A DNA stretch of 6,136 nt, taken from positions 1-6,136 of the forward strand of contig CACZSM010000045.1 of the NCBI GenBank assembly GCA_902783815.1, read 5' to 3'. Below the pieces are notes generated by a model, which searched no databases, had not been told where the DNA came from, and was given only the letters and a program-made list of their open reading frames with translations. The first letter of the stretch is position 1. Every line of letters begins with the position of its first letter. Shown here one piece after another: positions 1 to 5,379 of the stretch. Source of the stretch: an uncultured Ruminococcus sp. (GTDB lineage Bacteria > Bacillota > Clostridia > Oscillospirales > Acutalibacteraceae). The position numbers were made by a program, and so were the translations under genes.

Positions 1-33
1 GATAACCATATTTTAGTTCCAGAAGCTATGTAG
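1..33 (+). CDS. Possible 3' end of an upstream gene (partial)
   Basis: Frame 1 is open from the first base and reads DNHILVPEAM before a TAG stop at 31-33. The other two forward frames meet stops within the first 15 bases. The composition changes to nearly pure A/T directly after the stop, as at a gene end. Ten codons are too few to name a protein or exclude chance, so this is a weak call. No terminator hairpin is obvious between this stop and the fba promoter region. Confidence 0.3.
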   Translation, partial: DNHILVPEAM

Positions 34-89
34 GAGAAAAAATTTATAAAAATTTAAAATAAATGCTTTTATTTTTTATAGAAATAATG

Positions 90-95
90 TATAAT
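90..95 (+). promoter_or_regulatory. Probable -10 element of the fba promoter
   Basis: A perfect TATAAT lies 55 bases before the fba start in very A/T-rich DNA. The -35 side is poor: the best candidate is TTTATT at 68-73 with a 16-base spacer, matching three of six consensus positions. A second TATAAT at 121-126 has no usable -35 and is too close to the ribosome binding site to be preferred. If 90-95 is used, the leader is about 50 nt and begins near a small imperfect hairpin (105-110 with 116-121, two G-T wobbles). Confidence 0.5.
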
Positions 96-136
96 AGGAA
101 TGTCGGATGCAGTTTGCGTCTATAATTAATATTTTT

Positions 137-140
137 GGAG
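137..140 (+). promoter_or_regulatory. Ribosome binding site that fixes the fba start
   Basis: GGAG sits 10 bases before ATG at 151. An in-frame GTG at 142 would add three residues but lies one base after this site, too close to be used. The ATG at 151 also gives the N-terminus (MSLVNAAEML) usual for this aldolase family. Confidence 0.75.
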
Positions 141-150
141 TGTGATTACA

Positions 151-1017
151 ATGTCATTGGTAAATGCAGCAGAAATGCTCAAAAAGGCAAAGGCAGGTCA
201 TTATGCAGTAGGTCAGTTCAATATCAATAACCTTGAGTGGACAAAGGCTATCCTTCTTACAGCTCAGGAACTGAACTCACCAGTTATTCTCGGTGTATCT
301 GAGGGTGCAGGTAAGTATATGACTGGATTCAAGACCGTTGCTGCAATGGTAAAGGCTATGGATGAATCTCTCGGCATTACAGTTCCTGTTGCTCTCCACC
401 TCGACCACGGTACATATGAGGGCTGCTACAAGTGCATACAGGCTGGATTCACTTCTATCATGTTTGATGGTTCTCATTATCCGTTTGAAGAGAATCTTGC
501 CAAGTCAAGCGAGCTTGTAAGCGTTGCTCATAATCTCGGTCTTTCAATCGAGTGTGAAGTTGGTTCCATCGGCGGCGAAGAGGACGGTGTCGTAGGAATG
601 GGCGAATGTGCTGATCCTGATGAGTGCAAGACTATTGCTGACCTCGGTGTTGATATGCTTGCTGCTGGTATTGGTAATATTCATGGCAAATATCCTGCAA
701 ACTGGAAGGGTCTTTCCTTCGAGACTCTTGACGCTATCCAGGCTAAGACTGGTGAAATGCCTCTCGTTCTCCACGGCGGCACAGGTATCCCGGCTGACAT
801 GATAAAGAAGGCTATCTCACTCGGCGTTTCTAAGATAAATGTTAATACTGAGTGCCAGCTTTCATTCCAGGAGGCTACAAGAAAGTATATCGAAGAAGGC
901 AAGGATCAGCAGGGTAAGGGCTTCGACCCAAGAAAACTTCTTGCTCCTGGCTTTGAAGCTATCAAGGCTACAGTTAAGGAGAAAATGGAACTGTTCGGAT
1001 CTGTTGGTAAGGCTTGA
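151..1017 (+). CDS. fba: Class II fructose-1,6-bisphosphate aldolase
   Basis: This cytosolic, zinc-dependent enzyme reversibly cleaves fructose 1,6-bisphosphate to dihydroxyacetone phosphate and glyceraldehyde 3-phosphate, the central aldol step of glycolysis and gluconeogenesis. The 288 residues are complete and of normal length for the class IIB (Bacillus-type) branch. Visible hallmarks are HLDHG at 83-87 (catalytic Asp85, zinc ligand His86), an acidic stretch at 134-145 containing ECEVG and GGEEDG, NIHGKYP at 176-182 with zinc ligand His178, LHGGTGIP at 207-214 with His208, and the phosphate-binding INVNTE at 229-234. Codon use is strongly biased (mostly AAG for Lys, GCT for Ala), fitting a highly expressed housekeeping gene. 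It appears monocistronic: its own -10 element upstream, a terminator 21 bases after the stop, and a convergent neighbour. Related class II sugar-bisphosphate aldolases (tagatose-bisphosphate, KbaY/GatY) share the fold; the short family-typical sequence and lone context favour FBP aldolase. Confidence 0.96.
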   Translation: MSLVNAAEMLKKAKAGHYAVGQFNINNLEWTKAILLTAQELNSPVILGVSEGAGKYMTGFKTVAAMVKAMDESLGITVPVALHLDHGTYEGCYKCIQAGFTSIMFDGSHYPFEENLAKSSELVSVAHNLGLSIECEVGSIGGEEDGVVGMGECADPDECKTIADLGVDMLAAGIGNIHGKYPANWKGLSFETLDAIQAKTGEMPLVLHGGTGIPADMIKKAISLGVSKINVNTECQLSFQEATRKYIEEGKDQQGKGFDPRKLLAPGFEAIKATVKEKMELFGSVGKA

Positions 1018-1038
1018 TCTTTTTTTGAACATTAAAGG

Positions 1039-1085
1039 ACTCCCTGTGCCGTTATATTTTAGCACAGGGAGTTCTGCTTCTTTAT
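1039..1085. terminator. Shared intrinsic terminator between fba and the Nudix regulator
   Basis: A perfect 11-bp stem pairs ACTCCCTGTGC (1039-1049) with GCACAGGGAGT (1062-1072) around a 12-base loop. On the + strand it is followed by a T-rich tail broken by G and C (1073-1085). It lies between the convergent fba and Nudix stops and overlaps neither stem arm. It probably ends fba and may also stop transcripts of the opposing gene, although the minus-strand tail is less T-rich. Confidence 0.8.
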
Positions 1086-1981
1086 TGGTCTGATATCCAT
1101 TTTCTTTTGTACAGCCTTGACGGACGATGTCCGGCATCCGAAGTCTCAAGCTCAGTCGGAGTACAGAGCATTGAACCGAATTTTCTGCGGAAGTGGGCTT
1201 TAACAAGCTCCCTGCCAAGTATGACTTCATAAATCTGCTGCAGCTCGGTAAGAGTGAAATACTCCGGTACAAGGTTGAGAGCGATATCTGTATATTCGAC
1301 CTTATTTTTAAGCCGTTCAAGCGCATAAGCAATTATTCTGATGTGGTCAAAGGCTATCCCGTCCTGACGGGTTATTTCATATTTGTTATCAAGACCACAA
1401 TCATTTCTGAGCATTGTATGACGCACCGTTCCGGACAGCCTGATATCACCGCTTTCAAGCATGATTTGATGATCCGTTATCCTTTCGATATGGTTATCGT
1501 CCTCTTTCAGTGATACCTCACTTACCTTTGAACGAATGGTAAACCATCTTGCATCCTTAGCATCATCTCCGGCAGAAACATTCACCTTGCTGCTGTCGAT
1601 AAGCGCGATATAGGAGCAGCTCATGACCCATGTTCTCGGATCACGGTCGGGTTCACTGAATGTATAAAGCTGTTCAAGATAGATATCGGATAATCCTGTT
1701 TCCTCAAAAAGCTCTCTTCTTGCTGCCTGTTCAGTCGTTTCATCAGGCTCTACAAAGCCTCCCGGCAGTGCCCATTTGCCAAGACAAGGATGTCCTCCTC
1801 TCCGTATAAGGAGCAGCTTCAGTTCCTTTTCCGGCAGTTTACGGTAGTTTTCTTCTTTTGTATCAGAAGCGGATATTATTACCATATCGACAGCCACACT
1901 GGGTTTTTCGTAATCACCGGGCTTGTAGGCTGCAAGATACTCTTCTTCAGTCAGACCATTTTTATCCCTGAGAGTTTCCAT
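1082..1981 (-). CDS. NrtR-family Nudix transcriptional regulator
   Basis: This 299-residue protein joins an N-terminal Nudix domain (about residues 28-155) to a C-terminal winged-helix domain (about 205-295), the architecture of NrtR. NrtR regulators sense ADP-ribose or related nucleotides and repress NAD-biosynthesis or, in some lineages, sugar-utilisation genes. The Nudix box is intact: Gly75, Glu81, Arg89-Glu90, Glu93-Glu94 and Gly96 fit GX5EX7REUXEEXGU exactly, so hydrolysis of ADP-ribose may be retained. The winged-helix part carries the family signature: FDH (211-213), ALERL (220-224), YTDIALNLVPEYFTLTELQ (230-248), IYEVILGREL (250-259), FRRKF (264-268), and a C-terminal RPSRLYKRK. The start is set by AGGTGA four bases upstream (1986-1991). 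No nad or pentose gene is nearby, so its targets cannot be read from context and I give no symbol. A plain ADP-ribose pyrophosphatase is the alternative, but the C-terminal domain argues against it. Confidence 0.88.
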   Translation of the reverse strand: METLRDKNGLTEEEYLAAYKPGDYEKPSVAVDMVIISASDTKEENYRKLPEKELKLLLIRRGGHPCLGKWALPGGFVEPDETTEQAARRELFEETGLSDIYLEQLYTFSEPDRDPRTWVMSCSYIALIDSSKVNVSAGDDAKDARWFTIRSKVSEVSLKEDDNHIERITDHQIMLESGDIRLSGTVRHTMLRNDCGLDNKYEITRQDGIAFDHIRIIAYALERLKNKVEYTDIALNLVPEYFTLTELQQIYEVILGRELVKAHFRRKFGSMLCTPTELETSDAGHRPSRLYKRKWISDQ

Positions 1982-2022
1982 AACATCACCTGTTATTAGT
2001 TATTTGATATTATCATAACAGT

Positions 2023-2051
2023 ATTATATCATATCTTTCGGGAGATAGCAA
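2023..2051 (-). promoter_or_regulatory. Promoter of the NrtR-type gene
   Basis: Read on the minus strand, TTGCTA (2046-2051, four of six consensus positions) is followed after exactly 17 bases by a perfect TATAAT (2028-2023). This is 42 bases before the start codon. Two copies of TATCATA (+ strand, 2011-2017 and 2027-2033) flank or overlap the -10 and could bind a regulator. Confidence 0.7.
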
Positions 2052-2119
2052 CTAATTTCTATAAAATTGCAGAGCAGCGGCGATCGGTTTTAAACTAAGA
2101 TAAACAGAGGTAAAAAATC

Positions 2120-2563
2120 ATGAAGGAAAAAATAAGAGGAATTGTAGTGATACTGCTGATAGGTGTTATCTGGGCAGGGGCTGGTCTTGGGCTCGGCCTG
2201 CTTACGGGTATAGTTACCTTTGACCCCGAAAATGCAGAACTTGAAAAAGCTGCCGAAGAGATCAGTGAGGTATGCGCAATATACTATTCAAAGTTAATTA
2301 ATACTGCCGACACTGATAATACGGAAAAAGACAAGGCTGAACGAATTGAATATGCCGGAACAAAAACTATCGGAGATGCTCTTTCTGATGCCGGCTTACT
2401 CGAAAAATATAAAGGCATACTGAACAGACTATGCGTTGACTACGGAGGAAATATCTTTTCAGAAAACTATGCGAAACTTCATCCGGACAGAGTAAGGTCT
2501 GAGATCGTACTCAGCGAAAACACAACACTGGGAACTATTTATTCTGAATTATCTATAAATTAG
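2120..2563 (+). CDS. Small single-pass membrane protein of unknown function
   Basis: I do not recognise this 147-residue protein. Residues 7-32 form one strongly hydrophobic, glycine-rich membrane segment after a short basic start (MKEKIRG), so it is probably a signal anchor with the rest outside the cell; there is no lipobox cysteine. The remaining ~115 residues are charged and look mostly helical (acidic ENAELEKAAEEISE at 37-50), with Cys52 and Cys105 that could pair if exported. The start is supported by AGAGGT (2106-2111) eight bases before the ATG. It is divergent from the NrtR-type gene and 48 bases upstream of the NYN-domain gene on the same strand, so the two may be co-transcribed. 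No clear promoter was found in 2041-2105. Confidence 0.75.
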   Translation: MKEKIRGIVVILLIGVIWAGAGLGLGLLTGIVTFDPENAELEKAAEEISEVCAIYYSKLINTADTDNTEKDKAERIEYAGTKTIGDALSDAGLLEKYKGILNRLCVDYGGNIFSENYAKLHPDRVRSEIVLSENTTLGTIYSELSIN

Positions 2564-2597
2564 TATTACAATATTTATTATTTATTTAAAAAATTAT

Positions 2598-2605
2598 AAG
2601 GAGGT
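2598..2605 (+). promoter_or_regulatory. Near-perfect ribosome binding site of the NYN-domain gene
   Basis: AAGGAGGT lies six bases before ATG at 2612, an almost full complement to the 16S rRNA tail. It fixes the start and predicts efficient translation despite the A/T-rich surroundings. Confidence 0.85.
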
Positions 2606-2611
2606 AACTTA

Positions 2612-3943
2612 ATGGCGGTCTATACAAAAAATATAGTCACAACTATTGCGTATATGATTGGACTTAAAAAAAGTATTCTTGAGAACACATATCAAAGTGA
2701 GATTGAAAATCTTACGGCTCTCTATGATGATAAAAATGCAACCGTGATACGGATACTGTGCAAACTTCGCACAAGCCTTATGCTTCATTTCAAAAAAACG
2801 GATCAGGAGCTTAAACTCTCTCTTACAAATATTGATAAGCTCTCCTGGTATAATGGTGATGAGATCAAAAAAATGGAGGATTGGGGATTTTCAATAGTTA
2901 AATTCAATTATAATTCTACAAAATATATGGAGCATTTCAATAAGCTCATCAGCGAAAATATTACAAACTGTAAGGGACTTTTCCCTGAATGGATAAACTG
3001 GGATTACATAAAAGATATTTTCACTATACCGAAATTTACACAGACTAATGTAATGAAAAATGAATTTACAAAATATATGAAATATATTGAATGGTATCCA
3101 TTTCAGCAGTATATACACTGGATACCAAAAAATTATGGAGGTATTCTATTTAATGACAGTAAATTCCTGAGCGTTATCTATGAACAGCATAACGATATTT
3201 TTATTGCTAAAGCTAATCTGCGTGATGCCGATACTGAGATCAAGGAAAGGATCTACAGCTTTATACAACAAACTGACAGCGTTGAGATAGTAGTTGACTG
3301 TGAAAATTCAAATGTATTCAAGCTGTGCGGAGTATTGACGAGCCTCGACAGCAATATCACTTCAAAAATACGGAAAATACTCCTCTTTGACGATGTTCAT
3401 ACCTCTCCCGGCTGGGCTTTTCTTGAACCTTTTACTAAAATCCCGGTTGAACATATTGTAGTAAAGCGAGTAAAGGACGAAAAATCTCTTGTTGATATAA
3501 AAATGACTGCTGCCGTCTGTACGGAACACTACAGAAACAACATTTCATCCTTTATACTGTTTTCCAGTGATTCAGATTACTGGGGACTTATATCGTCGCT
3601 CTCGGATGCAAATTTCATGGTAATGTTTGAATACTCAAAAATAGGCGAGGCTATAAAAAAGACCCTTTCAGAGCATGATATTTTCTCCTGTGCGATTGAT
3701 GAATTCAGTCTCGGCAAAATAAACGAATTCAAGACATTTGTTCTGTATCAGCAGTTAAAAAACTATATGCCTGAAATTCTGAACTATAACGGAAGGGAGC
3801 TTGTCGAACAATTATATAACGATGCAAGAATAGTCGCCGAACCAACTGAGAAAAATCTGTTTTATAAGAAATACATACAAACAATAAAATTTTCCGCTGA
3901 CGATGACGGTAATTTAAAACTTGAACTTCAAAGACTGAATTAG
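2612..3943 (+). CDS. NYN/PIN-like domain protein, putative ribonuclease
   Basis: This is a 443-residue cytosolic protein with no signal or membrane segment. Residues about 223-365 resemble the NYN branch of the PIN-like nuclease fold: a first strand ending in VVDCEN (Asp229, Asn232), a second acidic position in KSLVDIKM (Asp295), and SSDSDYW (Asp320, Asp322), followed by the usual strand-helix GEAIKK region. These aspartates are in the order and spacing expected for the metal-binding site, so RNA cleavage is likely but inferred. Residues 1-215 form a separate, aromatic-rich domain that I do not recognise (for example WINWDY at 127-132, WYPFQQYIHW at 161-170). Residues 366-443 form a helical tail. 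The gene follows the small membrane protein by 48 bases. Its A/T-rich codon use (frequent AAA, ATA, AAT) differs from fba and may mark horizontal acquisition or merely low expression. The substrate is unknown. Confidence 0.75.
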   Translation: MAVYTKNIVTTIAYMIGLKKSILENTYQSEIENLTALYDDKNATVIRILCKLRTSLMLHFKKTDQELKLSLTNIDKLSWYNGDEIKKMEDWGFSIVKFNYNSTKYMEHFNKLISENITNCKGLFPEWINWDYIKDIFTIPKFTQTNVMKNEFTKYMKYIEWYPFQQYIHWIPKNYGGILFNDSKFLSVIYEQHNDIFIAKANLRDADTEIKERIYSFIQQTDSVEIVVDCENSNVFKLCGVLTSLDSNITSKIRKILLFDDVHTSPGWAFLEPFTKIPVEHIVVKRVKDEKSLVDIKMTAAVCTEHYRNNISSFILFSSDSDYWGLISSLSDANFMVMFEYSKIGEAIKKTLSEHDIFSCAIDEFSLGKINEFKTFVLYQQLKNYMPEILNYNGRELVEQLYNDARIVAEPTEKNLFYKKYIQTIKFSADDDGNLKLELQRLN

Positions 3944-4045
3944 TTTCCTTAAAAAAATTAAAGGTTAATTTCAATAAAGCAGTAAACAGTGTTCATAATT
4001 TATCCATAATTCTATTTTATAATAATGACAGTTACAGTACCAATG

Positions 4046-4125
4046 TAAAAACTCCGGTCAAAGCACCTCTTTCTTGACCTTCATAAGTAATAATTCCTTC
4101 TCAATAAACATTGCTGACCGGAGTT
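4046..4125 (-). terminator. Minus-strand terminator-like hairpin with a long loop
   Basis: AACTCCGGTCA (4050-4060) and TGACCGGAGTT (4115-4125) are perfect 11-bp inverted repeats separated by 54 bases. Read on the minus strand, the distal arm runs straight into TTTTT; on the + strand no T run follows. This orients it as a minus-strand terminator, although no conventional minus-strand gene precedes it. The loop is far longer than usual. A second, shorter pairing (GGTCAA 4056-4061 with TTGACC 4074-4079) would use the same arm, so the two folds exclude each other. Confidence 0.45.
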
Positions 4126-4226
4126 CCCATTACTTTGCTTGCAACTTTTCATAAATTCATTCCTCTGTGCGTCCGTCGTATGCTACAACGATGGACGCAC
4201 AAACTTTTAGTATTTTTATGCTTCAT
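4058..4226 (-). other. Three overlapping mini-ORFs, possible small-peptide transcript
   Basis: On the minus strand three short frames follow one another. ORF A (4226 to 4149) has 25 codons, begins MKHKNTKSL and is preceded by AGAAGG (4237-4232). ORF B (4152 to 4081) has 23 codons, begins MKSCKQSNGN and is preceded by AGAGGA (4166-4161) eight bases before its ATG. ORF C (4084 to 4058) has eight codons, MKVKKEVL. Each stop overlaps the next start as ATGA, the layout of translationally coupled genes, and ORF C stops inside the distal arm of the minus-strand hairpin. All three products are basic; A and B each contain two cysteines. There is no good minus-strand promoter and ORF A also encodes a 14-bp hairpin, so this may be chance. 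It could equally be a small RNA or a short interspersed repeat. Confidence 0.25.
4166..4217 (+). terminator. Strong hairpin terminator downstream of the NYN-domain gene
   Basis: TGTGCGTCCGTCGT (4166-4179) pairs with ACGATGGACGCACA (4188-4201) over 14 bp with a single G-T wobble, around an 8-base loop. A T-rich tail follows on the + strand (AACTTTTAGTATTTTT, 4202-4217). It lies 222 bases after the NYN stop and 58 bases before the thiT promoter, so it would insulate thiT from readthrough. The tail is interrupted, so efficiency is uncertain. Confidence 0.6.
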
Positions 4227-4274
4227 CTGAACCTTCTTTTTTATGAAACATATCTTTGATGTTATAAAACTGCA

Positions 4275-4303
4275 TTGACAAAATCCCTGGACTATGCTAT
4301 AAT
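4275..4303 (+). promoter_or_regulatory. Consensus housekeeping promoter of the thiT unit
   Basis: TTGACA (4275-4280) and TATAAT (4298-4303) both match consensus exactly and are separated by the ideal 17 bases. Transcription should start at about 4309-4311, just before the TPP riboswitch. Such a strong promoter suits a gene controlled afterwards by riboswitch attenuation. Confidence 0.93.
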
Positions 4304-4317
4304 CAAGACTGCAAAAT

Positions 4318-4405
4318 AATCAGGGGAGCTTGTGAACAGGCTGAGAGGAAGCTGTAGCTTCGACCCTTCTGACCTGATGCGGATAATGCCGCCGTAGGAA
4401 GTATC
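4318..4405 (+). ncRNA. TPP (thi-box) riboswitch
   Basis: The conserved thi-box elements occur in order: GGGGAGC (4323-4329), GCTGAGA (4340-4346), a small P3 stem GAAGC/GCTTC (4348-4352 with 4357-4361), GACCC (4362-4366), GACCTGAT (4371-4378), and GCGGATAATGCCGC with its P5 pairing, ending CGTAGGAA. This aptamer binds thiamine pyrophosphate; binding normally lowers expression of the gene below. The closing P1 helix is weak or irregular here, so the outer ends are approximate. An intrinsic terminator lies 15 bases downstream and thiT beyond it, consistent with transcription attenuation. Confidence 0.95.
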
Positions 4406-4419
4406 ATCTGGCTTTTTAT

Positions 4420-4459
4420 GGGACACTGTGCGCTTTCAGTGCCCCTCTCTTTTTGTTTT
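4420..4459 (+). terminator. Riboswitch expression-platform terminator
   Basis: GGGACACTG (4420-4428) pairs with CAGTGCCCC (4437-4445), with one A/C mismatch or bulge, around an 8-base loop, and is followed by TCTCTTTTTGTTTT. This should stop transcription before thiT when TPP is bound. The alternative fold is not certain: AGGGG in the aptamer's 5' strand (4322-4326) could pair with CCCCT of the terminator (4442-4446). Confidence 0.85.
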
Positions 4460-4479
4460 GCGGAATTTTTTATTAAAAT

Positions 4480-4484
4480 GGAGG
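4480..4484 (+). promoter_or_regulatory. Ribosome binding site that fixes the thiT start
   Basis: GGAGG lies eight bases before ATG at 4493. It overlaps an earlier in-frame ATG at 4478, which has no site of its own. A still earlier in-frame ATG at 4418 lies in the terminator stem. Translation therefore most likely begins at 4493. Confidence 0.85.
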
Positions 4485-4492
4485 AAAGAAAA

Positions 4493-5296
4493 ATGATTCT
4501 ACTCATTGTTGGCACCTTGCTCGTTATATCGGGCTCTGCGACATGGATCATCGGTAAAAAGTTTGTACCTGAGGATTCCGCTTCCCTTGTCAACACTCTT
4601 GTTATCATCGGAATTGTCGCTGTATCAGTAGGCTTTATTGTTTCACTGATATCTATTATCAAACTTTATTTTGACAAAAATAAAAGAGAAAAAAATAAGA
4701 TCAAAAGCAGAGAATCCCTTAATCGTCTTGTCCTTACTGCTATGCTGCTCGCTCTTGCTTCTGCGCTCAGCCTTGTCAAGATCTGGCAGATGCCCCTCGG
4801 AGGTTCTGTTACACTGCTTTCTATGCTTCCAATTGCTATTATTTCAATTGAATATGGCATAGGATGGGGCTTTTCGGCAGCTTTTATTTTCTCACTTATC
4901 CAGATGGGTATGGATCTTCCGGCAGTATTCTCATGGGGACTTTCTCCAATGGCTATATTCGGAACGATCGCTCTTGACTATATCCTCGCTTTTACCTCTC
5001 TCGGAATTTCCGGAATTTTCAGAAAAAAGGGAGTCGTTGGTATCTGCATAGGTATTTTTATTGCTCTGTGCATGAGATTCACCTGTCATGTAATATCCGG
5101 CTGCATAATTTTTGATATCTGGATGCCGGAGGAGTGGAATAACCCTCTTATCTATTCGATCTGCTACAACGGTACTTTCATGCTGCCGGAGCTTGTTATT
5201 ACTATGATAGGAGCTTCTGCGCTTTTCAAAATGCCGCACTTCAACAAAATGGTTTTCTCTGATATCGGTCAGAAAAAAGCTGCTAAAAAAGCATAA
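4493..5296 (+). CDS. thiT: Thiamine transporter ThiT, ECF S component
   Basis: This 267-residue membrane protein is the thiamine-binding S component of an energy-coupling factor transporter; it works with shared EcfT and two EcfA ATPases encoded elsewhere. The ThiT core spans about residues 76-250 with six hydrophobic helices. AxxxA motifs at Ala83/Ala87/Ala91 in core helix 1 are where S components contact EcfT. WQMPLGGSVTLLSMLPI (98-114) is the family signature. RFTCHVISG (195-203) and YSICYNG (221-227) supply His199, Tyr221 and Asn226, aligning by eye with His125, Tyr146 and Asn151 of Lactococcus lactis ThiT. The residue aligned with its Glu84 is Asp162 here. Residues 1-75 are extra: two hydrophobic segments (about 1-21 and 34-60) and a lysine-rich linker, whereas ThiT is usually about 180-200 residues. 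The promoter, TPP riboswitch and terminator upstream confirm the thiamine role. Confidence 0.93.
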   Translation: MILLIVGTLLVISGSATWIIGKKFVPEDSASLVNTLVIIGIVAVSVGFIVSLISIIKLYFDKNKREKNKIKSRESLNRLVLTAMLLALASALSLVKIWQMPLGGSVTLLSMLPIAIISIEYGIGWGFSAAFIFSLIQMGMDLPAVFSWGLSPMAIFGTIALDYILAFTSLGISGIFRKKGVVGICIGIFIALCMRFTCHVISGCIIFDIWMPEEWNNPLIYSICYNGTFMLPELVITMIGASALFKMPHFNKMVFSDIGQKKAAKKA

Positions 5297-5315
5297 TACT
5301 AAAACTCAAAAGAAC

Positions 5316-5352
5316 AGTGAAGGGCAGGATCTCAGCGATCCTGCCCTTCACT
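5316..5352. terminator. Bidirectional terminator between thiT and the CBM26-like gene
   Basis: A perfect 16-bp stem pairs AGTGAAGGGCAGGATC (5316-5331) with GATCCTGCCCTTCACT (5337-5352) around loop TCAGC. On the minus strand it is followed by GTTCTTTTGAGTTTT and on the + strand by ATTATTGT. It sits between two convergent stops (5296 and 5380) and probably serves both genes, more clearly the minus-strand one. Confidence 0.9.
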
Positions 5353-5379
5353 ATTATTGTAAGGATGTTATATTTTTAT

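Larger units (their letters stand above)
3944..4274. other. Gene-poor, structure-rich intergenic region
   Basis: This 331-base stretch holds no conventional gene. Bases 3944-4045 are A/T-rich with nothing I can identify. Bases 4046-4125 hold a minus-strand hairpin ending in a T run. Bases 4166-4217 hold a strong + strand hairpin. Across 4058-4238 the minus strand carries three tiny overlapping reading frames. Bases 4239-4274 lead into the thiT promoter. Each is described in its own entry. Confidence 0.7.

Noticed and set aside
142..150. GTG start for fba three codons upstream
   Set aside because: It is one base from the GGAG ribosome binding site; ATG at 151 has workable spacing and the family-typical N-terminus.
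862..1332. 156-codon minus-strand frame spanning the fba and Nudix gene ends
   Set aside because: It overlaps the C-terminal codons of fba, the shared terminator and the Nudix C-terminus in other frames, has no ribosome binding site, and its product resembles nothing known.
4050..4201. Miniature transposon or insertion-sequence remnant based on the inverted repeats
   Set aside because: The two hairpins are unrelated in sequence, no target-site duplication flanks them and no transposase fragment is visible; terminator-like structures explain them better without a copy-number search.
4418..4492. Upstream starts for thiT at 4418 or 4478
   Set aside because: 4418 lies just before the terminator stem of the expression platform, and 4478 has no ribosome binding site and overlaps the GGAGG that serves 4493.
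4303..4662. 119-codon minus-strand frame across the riboswitch and thiT start
   Set aside because: It is antisense to the TPP aptamer, terminator and thiT coding sequence, with no gene-like features.
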